Below are positions 8,097-19,023 of a stretch of 64,000 nt of DNA, piece by piece. The stretch is from Burkholderiales bacterium. GTDB taxonomy: Bacteria > Pseudomonadota > Gammaproteobacteria > Burkholderiales > Burkholderiaceae_C. Position 1 is the first letter of the stretch. Each line of letters starts with the position of its first letter. The translations under genes were made by a program, and so were the position numbers. Where the stretch lies: assembly GCA_019509985.1 (NCBI GenBank), contig JAEKLF010000032.1, forward strand, positions 62,001-126,000. The letters are read 5' to 3'. The notes beneath the pieces were generated by a model. It did not search any database. It was not told where the DNA came from and was given only the letters and a program-made list of their open reading frames with translations.

Positions 8097-9131
8097 TCAG
8101 CCCGCAAAGTCCGCCTGGAACAGCAGGAAGTCGTCTTCCGGCACAGGGCTTCCGGCCAGGCGGCGCGCCTCCGCGAAGACCTGCTCCGGCGCGCTGTCCG
8201 TCGCGGGCAGGAAGGCCAGCATGGCCTCGAAGTCGTCCAACTCCCAACGGCGGCCGCCGCGGTCCATGAAGTCGAACGCGCCCTTGTTGAAGACGCGGAG
8301 CCGGCTCCCCGGCGTCACGGCGATGCTCGCCTCGGCGAATTCGGCCTCGGGCAGCAGGCCCAGCGGCGGATTGAGGACGTCGAGGCGCTGCATCTCTCCG
8401 CCGGGGACGCGCAGCAGTGCCGCGTGCTGACCCGCGCAGGCGTGCACGAGACGGCGGGTGGCCGGGTCGTACACGGCGGCCCAGGCGGTGAAGAACAGGC
8501 CGTCGTGGTCGACCAAGCGCCAGCATCCGTTCAGATGGGCGAAGAGCTGCGCCGGACCGGTCAGGTCGCGCATCTCACGCAGCGCGCGCAGGATGGCGCC
8601 CGCATGGCGGGCCACCTGCGGTCCCTGGCCGCTGACGTCGACCAAGACCAGGCCGATGCGCTCCCCCGCCAGCGCCAGCACGGCAAAGCCGGCGCCGCGC
8701 GGCGGTGTGGCCGGGCGATAGCACCAGTCGGTGCGCAGCGGGCCGTCGTGCATCAGCGAGGGCAGCCAGGGGGCCACGGTCCGGTCGGGCTCGTCAGGCA
8801 CCTCTGCTTCAGAGGGATATGGCACCAGGAAATCGTGGCGGAAGACATGCTTGCCGACAGCCAGCGTGCCGCCGGGCAACAGATAGGCCTTGCCGGTGAC
8901 GCGCTGGCCGTTGACGAAGGTGCCGTTGGTCGACTGCAGATCGGTGACCCGCAACGCCGGGCGGCCAGCTTCGATCTGCACGCGGCAATGCAGTGCCGAC
9001 ACCAGCATCTCCGGCAGCACCAGGTCGGCCGCGGTGCGACGGCCAAGCACCAGCGGCTTGCCGGTCAGCTCGATGCGACGGCCGGGCTGCTGGCCTTCGA
9101 GCACAACCAGGCTGTGACGCAGTTCCGTCAA
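8097..9131 (-). CDS. FHA domain protein with C-terminal SpoIIE/PP2C-type phosphatase domain
   Basis: 344 residues. Residues 25-95 form a forkhead-associated domain (GRR at 30-32, SALHCR at 45-50, STNGTFVNG at 67-75), which binds phosphothreonine peptides. Residues 130-340 resemble the SpoIIE/RsbU serine phosphatase family: LVDVSGQG at about 163-170 carries the metal-binding Asp, followed by a late acidic motif EDDFLLF. There is no membrane segment, so it is probably cytoplasmic. The expected partners (Ser/Thr kinase, anti-sigma factor) are not in the window. It lies between the ATP synthase operon and the aryl polyene operon on the same strand, about 100 bp before the latter; a regulatory link to the pigment genes is speculative. 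Confidence 0.8.
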   Translation of the reverse strand: MTELRHSLVVLEGQQPGRRIELTGKPLVLGRRTAADLVLPEMLVSALHCRVQIEAGRPALRVTDLQSTNGTFVNGQRVTGKAYLLPGGTLAVGKHVFRHDFLVPYPSEAEVPDEPDRTVAPWLPSLMHDGPLRTDWCYRPATPPRGAGFAVLALAGERIGLVLVDVSGQGPQVARHAGAILRALREMRDLTGPAQLFAHLNGCWRLVDHDGLFFTAWAAVYDPATRRLVHACAGQHAALLRVPGGEMQRLDVLNPPLGLLPEAEFAEASIAVTPGSRLRVFNKGAFDFMDRGGRRWELDDFEAMLAFLPATDSAPEQVFAEARRLAGSPVPEDDFLLFQADFAG

Positions 9132-9142
9132 ATCAGCGCCCC

Positions 9143-9175
9143 AAAAGCACTGAGCGCGGCCAGGGCCGCGCTCAG
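9143..9175 (-). terminator. Intrinsic terminator of the atp operon
   Basis: Perfect 11-bp stem CTGAGCGCGGC/GCCGCGCTCAG with a 4-nt loop (9150-9175), followed on the minus strand by TGCTTTTGG. It lies 50 bp after the atpC stop and just before the FHA gene's coding region begins. The T-tract is short, but stem strength and position fit termination of the ATP synthase transcript. Confidence 0.7.
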
Positions 9176-9226
9176 AAGGGGGGTGTCGAGCAAAGGCTCG
9201 TCCATCGCGGGTCGCGAGGCGGCGTC

Positions 9227-9640
9227 TTACTTCTTGCGGAACTTGCGCAGTGCCGCAATCTGGGCCGCCATGGCGGCGAATTCGCTCTGGGCGGCCGCGA
9301 AGTCGATGTCGCTCTTGGCGTTCTTCTTCGCTTCCTCGGCGCGCTTCATGGCCTCGGTGGCCTTGGCTTCGTCGAGGTCCTTGCCGCGGATGGCGGTGTC
9401 GGCCAGCACGGTCACTCGGTTCGGCTGCACTTCGAGAATACCGCCGGCGACGAAGACGAACTCTTCAGTGCCGTCGGGCCGCTCGATGCGCACGGCGCCC
9501 GGCTTGATGCGGGTGATCAGCGGCGTGTGCTTCGGCAGGATGCCGAGCTCGCCGGCTTCGCCCGGCAGAGCGACGAACTTGGCCTCGCCGGAGAAGATCT
9601 GCTCTTCGGCGGAGACCACGTCGACGTGGAGGGTTGCCAT
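9227..9640 (-). CDS. atpC: ATP synthase F1 epsilon subunit
   Basis: 137 residues, standard size. The N-terminal beta sandwich ([40 protein letters not shown]) is diagnostic, followed by the two C-terminal helices ([19 protein letters not shown] and onward) that regulate rotation. It forms the central stalk with gamma and is the last gene of atpIBEFHAGDC, 131 bp after atpD and directly before the terminator. Confidence 0.97.
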   Translation of the reverse strand: MATLHVDVVSAEEQIFSGEAKFVALPGEAGELGILPKHTPLITRIKPGAVRIERPDGTEEFVFVAGGILEVQPNRVTVLADTAIRGKDLDEAKATEAMKRAEEAKKNAKSDIDFAAAQSEFAAMAAQIAALRKFRKK

Positions 9641-9716
9641 GAGATTGATCCTTTTTAAATCGGGAAAAAGACTTCAGGAAGCAAGCAGACGGGCGTCAGG
9701 CTAGGCGCCGCGCGGA

Positions 9717-9734
9717 GCTGGACTCGTGTCCAGC
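9717..9734 (-). other. Intercistronic hairpin between atpD and atpC
   Basis: GCTGGAC-TCGT-GTCCAGC, a perfect 7-bp stem with a 4-nt loop, in the 131-bp spacer, the longest gap within the atp operon. There is no T-run, so it is more likely an RNA processing or stability element than a terminator. The role is inferred. Confidence 0.4.
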
Positions 9735-9771
9735 GAGCACGGCAACGACGCATGCCGCCCGTGTGCGCCGC

Positions 9772-11196
<1,425 letters not shown>

Positions 11197-11225
11197 TCAA
11201 TTCAAATCTTTGCGTTCGGGCTGGA

Positions 11226-12098
11226 TCAGCCCACCGCGGCCGCGCCGCTGACGATCTCGGACAACTCTTTGGTGATCGCGGCCTGGCGGGTCTTGTTGTA
11301 GACCAGCTTCAGCTCGCCGATCAGCGTGCCGGCGTTGTCGGTCGCGGCCTTCATGGCCACCATGCGGGCGGACTGCTCGCTGGCCATGTTCTCGGCCACG
11401 GCCTGGTAGACCAGGGCTTCCGAATAGCGCACCAGCAGTTCGTTGATGACTGTGGCGGCGTCCGGCTCGTAGATGTAGTCCCACGAGTGGCCGGCCTTGT
11501 CCGTCGCCATGTCGTCGGCCTTGAGCGGCAGCAGCTGGTGCACCTTCACCTCTTGCTTCATCGTGTTGATGAACTGCGTGTAGCAGAGGTAGACGGCGGA
11601 CAGCTTGCCTTCGGCGTACTGGTCGAGCAGCACCTTGACGGGGCCGATCAGGGCCTCAATGTGGGGCTGGTCGCCCAACTGCGTCGCGTGAGCGACGACC
11701 TTGGCGCCGATGCGGTTCATGAAGCCCAGGCCCTTGCCGCCGATGGCGACGACCTCGGCCTTCTGGCCCGCACCTTCCAGCTCCTTGAGCTTGGCCGTGG
11801 CCGCGCGCAGCAGGTTGGTGTTCAGACCACCGCACAGGCCCTTGTCCGTCGTGACGACGACCATGCCGACCGACTTCGCGTCCTCGTTCTTGACGAGGAA
11901 GGGATGGCGGTACTCGGGGTTGGCCTTGGCGAGACTGGCCGCGATGTTGCCGATCTTCTCGGCGTACGGGCGAGCCGACCGCATCCGCTCCTGCGCCTTG
12001 CGCATCTTGGACGCGGCGACCATTTCCATCGCCTTGGTGATCTTCTTGGTGTTCTCGACCGACTTGATCTTGCCGCGGATTTCTTTGCTTGAAGCCAT
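11226..12098 (-). CDS. atpG: ATP synthase F1 gamma subunit
   Basis: 290 residues. The N-terminal coiled-coil helix starts [20 protein letters not shown], and the C-terminal helix is rich in [13 protein letters not shown], the family signature. It is the rotating shaft inside the alpha/beta hexamer. Located 57 bp after atpA and 41 bp before atpD. Confidence 0.97.
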   Translation of the reverse strand: MASSKEIRGKIKSVENTKKITKAMEMVAASKMRKAQERMRSARPYAEKIGNIAASLAKANPEYRHPFLVKNEDAKSVGMVVVTTDKGLCGGLNTNLLRAATAKLKELEGAGQKAEVVAIGGKGLGFMNRIGAKVVAHATQLGDQPHIEALIGPVKVLLDQYAEGKLSAVYLCYTQFINTMKQEVKVHQLLPLKADDMATDKAGHSWDYIYEPDAATVINELLVRYSEALVYQAVAENMASEQSARMVAMKAATDNAGTLIGELKLVYNKTRQAAITKELSEIVSGAAAVG

Positions 12099-12155
12099 TC
12101 GAACTCCTAGTCAGTGCAGGGCGAAGTTGAAGCTCAACCCTGCGTGTTCCGTGGC

Positions 12156-13709
12156 TTAAGCGAAGGACTTCTTGAAAGAAGTGATCGCGGCGTTCAGTTC
12201 AGCTTCCGCATCCTTGTCCATCGCCTTGTCTGCTTCCAGCTTGGCAAGCAGCGCAGCGTGGCTGGTCTTCAGGAACTGGTGCAGACCGTGCTCGAAGGAC
12301 AGGACCTTCTTCACTTCGATGCTGTCCATGAAGCCCTTGTTGGCGGCGTACAGCGACGCGGCCATCAGCGAGATGGACAGCGGCGAGTACTGAGCCTGCT
12401 TGAGCAGTTCCGTCACGCGGGCACCGCGGTCCAGCTGCTTGCGGGTGGCTTCGTCCAGGTCGGAAGCGAACTGCGCGAACGCGGCCAGCTCACGGTACTG
12501 GGCCAGGTCGGTACGGATACCACCGGACAGCGACTTGATCAGCTTGGTCTGGGCAGCACCACCGACGCGCGACACCGAGATACCGGCGTTGATGGCGGGG
12601 CGGATACCGGCGTTGAACAGGCTGGTTTCCAGGAAGATCTGGCCGTCGGTGATCGAGATCACGTTGGTCGGAACGAACGCAGACACGTCACCGGCTTGCG
12701 TTTCGATGATCGGCAGGGCCGTCAGCGAACCGGTCTTGCCCTTGACCTCACCCTTGGTGAAGGCTTCGACGTAGTCGGCGTTCACGCGGGCGGCGCGCTC
12801 CAGCAGGCGGCTGTGCAGATAGAACACGTCGCCGGGGTAGGCTTCGCGGCCCGGCGGGCGGCGCAGCAACAGCGAGACCTGACGGTAGGCGACGGCTTGC
12901 TTGGACAGGTCGTCGTAAATGATCAGCGCGTCTTGGCCGCGGTCGCGGAAGTACTCGCCCATCGTGCAGCCGGAGTAGGCCGACACGTACTGCATGGCAG
13001 CAGATTCCGAAGCGGAGGCGGCGACGACGATGGTGTACTCCATCGCGCCGGCCTGCTCCAGCGAGCGCACCACGTTCTTGATCGACGACGCCTTCTGGCC
13101 GATGGCGACGTAGACGCAGGTCATGTTCTGACCCTTCTGGTTGATGATCGCGTCGATGGCGACGGCGGTCTTGCCCGTCTGACGGTCACCAATGATCAGT
13201 TCGCGCTGGCCGCGGCCGACGGGAACCATGGAGTCGATGGACTTCAGGCCGGTCTGCACGGGCTGGTCCACGCTCTTGCGCGCGATCACGCCCGGGGCGA
13301 CCTTCTCGATGACGTCGGTCATCTTGGCGTTGATCGGGCCCTTGCCGTCGATCGGCTCGCCCAGCGCGTTGACGACGCGGCCGATCAGCTCGGGGCCGAC
13401 CGGCACTTCCAGGATGCGGCCCGTGCACTTGACGGTGTCGCCTTCCGAGATGTGCTCATAGGCACCCAGAATCACGGCGCCGACGGAGTCGCGCTCGAGG
13501 TTCAGGGCCAGGCCGAAGGTCTGGCTGCCGTCCTTGGCGACCGGGAATTCGAGCATTTCGCCCTGCATCACGTCGGACAGGCCGTGGACGCGGACGATGC
13601 CGTCGGAAACGGACACGACGGTGCCCTGATTGCGGATGTCCGAGCCAACACCAAGACCCTCGATGCGGCTCTTGATCAGTTCGGAAATTTCAGCGGGATT
13701 GAGTTGCAT
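12156..13709 (-). CDS. atpA: ATP synthase F1 alpha subunit
   Basis: 517 residues. GDRQTGKT is the P-loop of the non-catalytic nucleotide site, and the C-terminal block [17 protein letters not shown] is the ATPase alpha/beta signature. Start ATG at 13709. Complete, with no irregularities. Confidence 0.98.
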   Translation of the reverse strand: MQLNPAEISELIKSRIEGLGVGSDIRNQGTVVSVSDGIVRVHGLSDVMQGEMLEFPVAKDGSQTFGLALNLERDSVGAVILGAYEHISEGDTVKCTGRILEVPVGPELIGRVVNALGEPIDGKGPINAKMTDVIEKVAPGVIARKSVDQPVQTGLKSIDSMVPVGRGQRELIIGDRQTGKTAVAIDAIINQKGQNMTCVYVAIGQKASSIKNVVRSLEQAGAMEYTIVVAASASESAAMQYVSAYSGCTMGEYFRDRGQDALIIYDDLSKQAVAYRQVSLLLRRPPGREAYPGDVFYLHSRLLERAARVNADYVEAFTKGEVKGKTGSLTALPIIETQAGDVSAFVPTNVISITDGQIFLETSLFNAGIRPAINAGISVSRVGGAAQTKLIKSLSGGIRTDLAQYRELAAFAQFASDLDEATRKQLDRGARVTELLKQAQYSPLSISLMAASLYAANKGFMDSIEVKKVLSFEHGLHQFLKTSHAALLAKLEADKAMDKDAEAELNAAITSFKKSFA

Positions 13710-13807
13710 GCTGGGTCTCCAGTACCCGGAGCGGCCAAACCATTGCCATGGGGCAGGTCAGTCGCAGGGTGAATCGATGGGATGTCTTGCGGTGGCTCGG
13801 GCAGCCG

Positions 13808-14341
13808 TCAGGCAGTCAGGGCGACCTTCATGCGCTCAAGGCGGGCCTTGACGGAGGTGTCCAGCACCTCGTCGCCGACCACCACGCGCACGCCGCCAAT
13901 CAGCGCCGGCTCGATCTGCACATGCGCGTCGAGCTTGCGGCCGAAGCGCTGTTCCAGCGTCGTCTTCAGCTCAGCCAGTTGGGCGTCACTGATTTCGTAG
14001 GCGCTGTAGATGTGCGCGTCGGACACGCCGGAAGCGGCATTGGCCAGCACGTGGTACTGGGCAACGACTTCGGGCAGCGCCGCGAGGCGGCCGTTCTCGA
14101 TCACGGCGCGCAGGAAGTTCTGCACGCCCGGGGCCAGATCCTGCTTGGCGGCGGCGGTCATCACCGCGAGCACCTGCTCGGACTGGGCCTTAGGGTGATC
14201 AGCGAACTGGCGCAGATCGGCGTCCTGCGCCACCTGGGCCAGCGCGTCGAGCTGCTTGCCCCACGCCGCGAGGTCGTGCTGCTTCGCAACCTGGAACAAG
14301 GCTTCGGCGTAGGGCCGGGCAATGGTGGCGAGTTCAGCCAT
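13808..14341 (-). CDS. atpH: ATP synthase F1 delta subunit
   Basis: 177 residues. MAELATIARPYAEALF is the classic start of the OSCP/delta family, followed by a helical N-terminal domain that docks onto alpha, and a C-terminal domain (GGVRVVVGDEVLDTSVKARL) that holds subunit b. It begins directly after the atpF stop. Confidence 0.96.
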   Translation of the reverse strand: MAELATIARPYAEALFQVAKQHDLAAWGKQLDALAQVAQDADLRQFADHPKAQSEQVLAVMTAAAKQDLAPGVQNFLRAVIENGRLAALPEVVAQYHVLANAASGVSDAHIYSAYEISDAQLAELKTTLEQRFGRKLDAHVQIEPALIGGVRVVVGDEVLDTSVKARLERMKVALTA

Positions 14342-14812
14342 TTACAGCTCCGTCTTCAGGCGAGCCAGCAGATCGGCGTGAACGCCGGCGTTGACTTCCT
14401 TGTGCAGGATCTGCTCGGCGCCCTTGACGGCCAGCGCGGCGACCTGCTCGCGCAGGGCCTCGCGAGCGCGGGAAACCTGCTGCTCGGCATCGGCCTTGGC
14501 GGCGGCCAGGATCTTGGCGCCTTCTTCTTCGGCGCGACCCTTGGCGGCGTCGACGATGGCGGCGGCACGCTTCTCGGCGTCCGAGATCAGCTTGCCGGAC
14601 TCGGCCTTGGTCTGGGCCAGTTCCTTGGCGATCTGCGCCTCGGCACCGGCCAGCTCGGCCTTAGCCTTGTCGGCGGCGGACAGGCCAGCGGCGATCTTCG
14701 CGGCGCGCTCATCGAGCGCCTTGACGATCGGCGGCCACACATACTTCATCGTGAACCCGACCAGGATCAGGAACACGATCATCTGAACGATCAGCGACGC
14801 GTTAATAAACAC
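14342..14812 (-). CDS. atpF: ATP synthase Fo subunit b
   Basis: 156 residues: one membrane helix at residues 5-25 and a long Ala/Glu/Lys-rich coiled coil thereafter, the peripheral stalk. Its stop abuts the atpH start, with no gap. Confidence 0.97.
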   Translation of the reverse strand: MFINASLIVQMIVFLILVGFTMKYVWPPIVKALDERAAKIAAGLSAADKAKAELAGAEAQIAKELAQTKAESGKLISDAEKRAAAIVDAAKGRAEEEGAKILAAAKADAEQQVSRAREALREQVAALAVKGAEQILHKEVNAGVHADLLARLKTEL

Positions 14813-14886
14813 CTTGGTGCCTCACAGGAGTTCGAGTGCGGACACCGCCGGGGCACAAGAGGCCGCGGCGGCACGACAGCGTCGAA

Positions 14887-15171
<285 letters not shown>

Positions 15172-15228
15172 TTAGAGGATTTAGAGAGAAAGGGTTGAGG
15201 GAAAACTGCTTGGAAAAACTGGGGACGA

Positions 15229-16095
15229 TCAGTGCGCGTCGTGCGCCTGGCCGATGTAGACCAGCGTCAGCATCATGAACACGAAGGCCTGCAACGTGAT
15301 GATCAGGATGTGGAAGATCGCCCACACCGAGCCCGCGATGATGTGGCCGATGGCCAGGCCGATGCCGGTGGCCGACAGGCTCCACGCGCCGCCCATCAAG
15401 GCGATCAGCATGAAGATCAGTTCGCCGGCATACATGTTGCCGAACAGCCGCATGCCGTGGGACACGGTCTTGGCGACGAACTCGATCATCTGCATCGCAA
15501 AGTTGACCGGGTACAGCCACCACTTGTCACCGAACGGTGCCGCGACCAGTTCATGAGCCCAGCCGCCAGCACCCTTCATCTTGACGTTGTAGAGCAGGCA
15601 GGTGATCAGCACGCCCAACGACAGGCCCATGGTCATGGACAGGTCGGCGGTCGGCACGGAACGCACCTTGGCGTGGTGGTCGCCGGTGATGTTCTGCCAG
15701 ATCCACGGCAGCAGGTCGACCGGCAGCAAGTCCATCGCATTCATCAGGAAGATCCAGACGAACACCGTCAAGGCCAGCGGTGCGACCAGCTTGCGGCTGC
15801 TGGCGTTGTGAACGATGCCCTTGGCCTGGTCGGCAACGATCTCGACCAGGATTTCGACGGCGGCTTGAAAACGGCCCGGGACGCCCGACGTGGCGGACTT
15901 CGCGGCGCGCCAAAGCAGGAAGCAACCCACCAGGCCCAGCAGCACGCTGAAGAAGATGGAATCGAGGTTGACGACGGAGAAATCGACGATGCCCTTTTGG
16001 GTGCCGTTCTGCGCGTGCTGCAAGTGGTGAATGATGTATTCACCAGCGCTCGGGGCTGCGTTGTTTGCCGATTCGGCGTGGCCTTCTGCTGCCAT
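15229..16095 (-). CDS. atpB: ATP synthase Fo subunit a
   Basis: 288 residues with about five to six membrane helices. The essential arginine is in the block [15 protein letters not shown]. An N-terminal stretch of about 40 polar residues precedes the first helix. It forms the proton half-channels against the c-ring. It sits 66 bp before atpE and 22 bp after atpI. Confidence 0.97.
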   Translation of the reverse strand: MAAEGHAESANNAAPSAGEYIIHHLQHAQNGTQKGIVDFSVVNLDSIFFSVLLGLVGCFLLWRAAKSATSGVPGRFQAAVEILVEIVADQAKGIVHNASSRKLVAPLALTVFVWIFLMNAMDLLPVDLLPWIWQNITGDHHAKVRSVPTADLSMTMGLSLGVLITCLLYNVKMKGAGGWAHELVAAPFGDKWWLYPVNFAMQMIEFVAKTVSHGMRLFGNMYAGELIFMLIALMGGAWSLSATGIGLAIGHIIAGSVWAIFHILIITLQAFVFMMLTLVYIGQAHDAH

Positions 16096-16117
16096 GTTCA
16101 GTTCTGCCTCGTCAGGT

Positions 16118-16609
16118 CTATCTGCGGCCGCGCCACGCGAGCGCCAGCCAGTTCACTTTGATGCAGACCGCGAGGGTGACCAGCAGGGCTGGCCAACTGA
16201 GGCCCGGCACCACCTTCGGCGCCAGCACCAGCATCGCGATCGATGCACCGATTTTTAAAAATTCCCAACCCATGAACCGCGCAGCCGCACCGACCGCAGA
16301 GTTCACATGCTTTGTCATGCCCCGCGCGAGCAGCATGCCGGGCAGCACCACCGCCGCGACGCCGTACAGCGCCGAGGCCATGGCCACGTCGGATGCCGTC
16401 CACAGCCGGATCACGGCCACGCACAGCAGCCCGATCACCAGCTGCATCCCCAGCACACGCCAGGGCGACAACATCGGCAATGCGGACTTCAGCGCCGCTG
16501 CCTCCGCCGGGCTCAAGGCCTTGACGGGCGGCTCCTCGTTCTCATCGTCCCAGCCGCCGGCCGCTGATGCGGCAGGGGGCCAGGTCGTTCGGAGGCCGTT
16601 GTCGTTCAT
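16118..16609 (-). CDS. atpI: ATP synthase subunit I (c-ring assembly factor)
   Basis: 163 residues from ATG at 16609 ([10 protein letters not shown]). An open frame extends further upstream, but it runs into the promoter region and has no family similarity. An acidic Pro-rich N-terminus (about 55 residues) precedes four hydrophobic helices typical of AtpI. First gene of the atp operon. It is much less conserved than the other subunits, so the assignment rests partly on position. Confidence 0.85.
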   Translation of the reverse strand: MNDNGLRTTWPPAASAAGGWDDENEEPPVKALSPAEAAALKSALPMLSPWRVLGMQLVIGLLCVAVIRLWTASDVAMASALYGVAAVVLPGMLLARGMTKHVNSAVGAAARFMGWEFLKIGASIAMLVLAPKVVPGLSWPALLVTLAVCIKVNWLALAWRGRR

Positions 16610-16707
16610 GGCGCCTGATCCTGGTGGTGGGCAACGCAGCCACCCAAAACAGCCGGGAGGCCACACGCACCGGGACGGCGCACAGGGCACCATCCACAAA
16701 GCCACTC

Positions 16708-16737
16708 ATTATATGTGACGAGTTACACCGGGGTAAA
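16708..16737 (-). promoter_or_regulatory. Sigma70-type promoter of the atp operon
   Basis: On the minus strand a perfect -10 hexamer TATAAT (16713-16708) lies 18 bp from TTTACC (16737-16732), four of six matches to TTGACA. Transcription would begin near 16700, leaving a leader of about 90 bases before atpI. This is a strikingly AT-rich island in GC-rich surroundings and lies after the stop of the upstream lactonase gene. Confidence 0.75.
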
Positions 16738-16760
16738 TACGAGCCCGGCCCAGTCGGGAT

Positions 16761-17648
16761 TCAGGCCTGCGTCAGCGTTGCAGGCAGTCCCGGCGCATCG
16801 ACGCGCAACTGCAGCACGGCGCCGGCCAGCGGCTCGCGCGCGAGCTCGTCGGCCGGGCGCTTGTCGCGCGCCGTCGTGATGAAGAGCGTGCGCAGGTCGG
16901 CGCCGCCGAAGGTCACCATCGTCGGACAGCTGACGGGCAGCTCGACGCGTTGCACGATTTCACCCGTCGGCGCCAGCCGCAGCACGCAACCGCCCTCGAA
17001 CATCGCGACCCAGTAGTGACCGCTGGTGTCGATCGCGGCGCCGTCGGGGCGACCACCATAGGCTTCGCCGGCCGTGCGCGGCTTGAACTCGGCGAAGACG
17101 CGCGGCTCGGACAAGGTGCCACTGGCCGCATCGAAGTCGGCCACATAGATGCGATGCGCCTTGGTGTCGGACCAGTGCATGCGCCGTCCATCCGGGCTCC
17201 AGGCCAGGCCGTTGGATGTCGTCAGGCCGGGCACCTGGGCCGAGAAGGCCGCGCCGTCGAAGCGGTACAGCGCCGCCTCTGGCTCGCGCGCGTCGGAGAT
17301 GCTGCCGACCCACAGCCGCCCGGCCGGGTCGACCTTGCCGTCGTTGAAGCGCAGCCGCGTCGAGTCGTAGGGCGGCGGGCTGACGAGCTCCTGCTTGCCG
17401 CTCACCGTATCCAGCGACCACAGCCCGTCGCGCCGCGCGACGAGCAGACCGCCGCTGGCGCGGGCTGCGATGCAGCCGGGCTCGGCGTCCTGCGGCCACA
17501 CGTCGGGCTCGCTCGCGCCCTCGCGCCAGCGCAACACCTGGCGGCCGGGGATGTCGACGGCGTAGAGCTGTTGTTCGGCGGGATGCCACAGCGGCGATTC
17601 GCCGAGCAGGCAGCGGTGGATCCCGAGAGGCTGGATGTCTTGAGGCAT
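16761..17648 (-). CDS. SMP-30/gluconolactonase/LRE family protein
   Basis: 295 residues. A six-bladed beta-propeller with the family landmarks LGESPLWHPAEQQLYAVDI at the N-terminus (metal-binding Glu17), RFNDGKVDPAGRLWVGS, and SNGLAWSPDGRRMHWSDT. The Glu, Asn and Asp metal ligands of sugar lactonases are present. The probable reaction is hydrolysis of an aldonolactone in sugar oxidation, but the substrate is unknown and no sugar dehydrogenase is adjacent. A GNAT gene ends the upstream side 17 bp away, so the two may be cotranscribed. Confidence 0.85.
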   Translation of the reverse strand: MPQDIQPLGIHRCLLGESPLWHPAEQQLYAVDIPGRQVLRWREGASEPDVWPQDAEPGCIAARASGGLLVARRDGLWSLDTVSGKQELVSPPPYDSTRLRFNDGKVDPAGRLWVGSISDAREPEAALYRFDGAAFSAQVPGLTTSNGLAWSPDGRRMHWSDTKAHRIYVADFDAASGTLSEPRVFAEFKPRTAGEAYGGRPDGAAIDTSGHYWVAMFEGGCVLRLAPTGEIVQRVELPVSCPTMVTFGGADLRTLFITTARDKRPADELAREPLAGAVLQLRVDAPGLPATLTQA

Positions 17649-17665
17649 CCGTCCACTCTAGGCGG

Positions 17666-18181
17666 TTATCCGAAGTAACTCGGCCGGAACGCGCCGAGAT
17701 CGGCCTTCAGGTAGTGCGCGCCGGGGATGGGATTGAAATAGAAGGGCGGCACCTCGGTGAAGCCCAGGCTTTCGTAAAGGCCGCGCGCGGCTTCCATGTC
17801 GTCCAGCGTGTCCAGCAGCATGGACGAGTACCCGGCCTCGGTGGCGCGGTCCATCAGCGCCTGGGCCAGGATGCGACCCAGGCCGAAGCGTCGGAAGGCC
17901 GGGCGCACGAACAGGCGCTTCATCTCGCAGGCATTCGGATAGTCGGCATCGAGCAGCGGGCGAAAGGCGCCACTGCCGGCGATGGCGCCGTCGACGGTGG
18001 CCAGCAGCATCAGGCCGGCGGGCGGCGCATAGACGCCGGGCAGGCCGGCCAATTCGGCCTCGAAGCCCTGGAATCCCAGGTCGACCTCGAGGCTGGCGGC
18101 GTAGTCGCGCAGCACGAGGCGAGCTTCCTGCCAGTCCTCGACGGACTCGGGCGTGATGAGCTTGATTTCGGGTCCGACCAT
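17666..18181 (-). CDS. GNAT family N-acetyltransferase
   Basis: 171 residues. The acetyl-CoA binding motif A appears as MKRLFVRPAFRRFGLGRIL (R-x-x-G-x-G), followed by YSSMLLDTLDDMEAARGLYESLGF, typical of the fold. The acceptor substrate is unknown. It precedes the SMP-30 gene by 17 bp and follows the AlaX tail relic. One of three GNAT genes in the window, and not closely similar to the others. Confidence 0.85.
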   Translation of the reverse strand: MVGPEIKLITPESVEDWQEARLVLRDYAASLEVDLGFQGFEAELAGLPGVYAPPAGLMLLATVDGAIAGSGAFRPLLDADYPNACEMKRLFVRPAFRRFGLGRILAQALMDRATEAGYSSMLLDTLDDMEAARGLYESLGFTEVPPFYFNPIPGAHYLKADLGAFRPSYFG

Positions 18182-18206
18182 AGGCGTCGCAGTTTAGCCA
18201 GCCGCT

Positions 18207-18272
18207 TCAGGCCGCAAATCCCAAGGCCACGCGACGGGTCCTGGCCGACTTCTTCCTGTGATCACTCGCCTT
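18207..18272 (-). pseudogene. Relic of the 3' end of a second alanyl-tRNA editing (AlaX) gene
   Basis: The last 15 codons before a TGA read KKSARTRRVALGFAA, closely matching the end of the intact neighbour 100 bp upstream (KKSAKTRRVVLGFAQASAV). The rest of a gene is missing. This looks like the remnant of a tandem duplication or of recombination between two AlaX alleles. The reading frame continues upstream, but without similarity to the family. Confidence 0.55.
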
Positions 18273-18309
18273 CACTGTGTTCAACGAGCGCGCCCCGAAG
18301 AAGGTCGCT

Positions 18310-19023
18310 TCAAACCGCGCTTGCCTGGGCAAAGCCCAGCACGACCCTGCGGGTCTTGGCGCTCTTCTTCTCGATCTTCGTGACCACGACGGCGCCAATC
18401 TCCGCCGTGTTGGCGACATGCGTGCCCCCGCAAGGCTGCAGGTCCACCCCTTCGACCTCTAGCACGCGCACCCGCCCCAGCCCGCGCGGCGGCTGCACGC
18501 TCATGGAACGGACGAGGCCGGGGTTGGCGTCCAGTTCGTCCTCGCTGATCCAGCGGTGAGAAACCGCGTGGGCCTCGGCCACCAGTCGCGTCAACCCGGC
18601 CTGGATGGCGTCCTTGTCGAAGGGCTCGTCGGTGTGGAAGTCCAGCCGCGCATAGGTCTCGGTGATGGAGCAGCCGTCGACGGGATAGGGCAGCAGCGCG
18701 CACAGCAGATGCGTGGCGGTGTGGAAGCGCCGGTGCGCCTGGCGGCGCACGGCGTCGACCTCGACTCGCACGGCCGTGCCGACGGCAGGCAGTTCGCCAT
18801 CGACCAGATGGACGATGGCACCGGGCTGCTCCTTGCTCTTGCGCGTGTCGGCGATGCGCCAGCGCTGCTCGCCCGAAGACAACCAGCCGGTGTCGCCGGC
18901 CTGACCGCCGCCGAGCGGATAGCAAACGGTGCGGTCGAGCGTGACGCCACCCTCCCCCTGGCCAGTGACGGTCGCGTCACAGTGCAGCAGCGTCGCGTCC
19001 TCGCGGAACAGCTCTTCGGTCAT
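18310..19023 (-). CDS. AlaX-type alanyl-tRNA editing protein
   Basis: 237 residues from ATG at 19023, overlapping the PhzF stop (TGATG). RRFHTATHLL contains the HxxxH zinc ligands and CGGTHV the Cys and second His of the AlaRS editing domain; the C-terminal half carries the DxDxN-like tail region. The family hydrolyses Ser-tRNA(Ala) or Gly-tRNA(Ala) in trans. No aminoacylation domain is present, and the length fits the stand-alone form. It is the last gene of an operon that begins with a branched-chain amino acid ABC transporter. Confidence 0.88.
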   Translation of the reverse strand: MTEELFREDATLLHCDATVTGQGEGGVTLDRTVCYPLGGGQAGDTGWLSSGEQRWRIADTRKSKEQPGAIVHLVDGELPAVGTAVRVEVDAVRRQAHRRFHTATHLLCALLPYPVDGCSITETYARLDFHTDEPFDKDAIQAGLTRLVAEAHAVSHRWISEDELDANPGLVRSMSVQPPRGLGRVRVLEVEGVDLQPCGGTHVANTAEIGAVVVTKIEKKSAKTRRVVLGFAQASAV

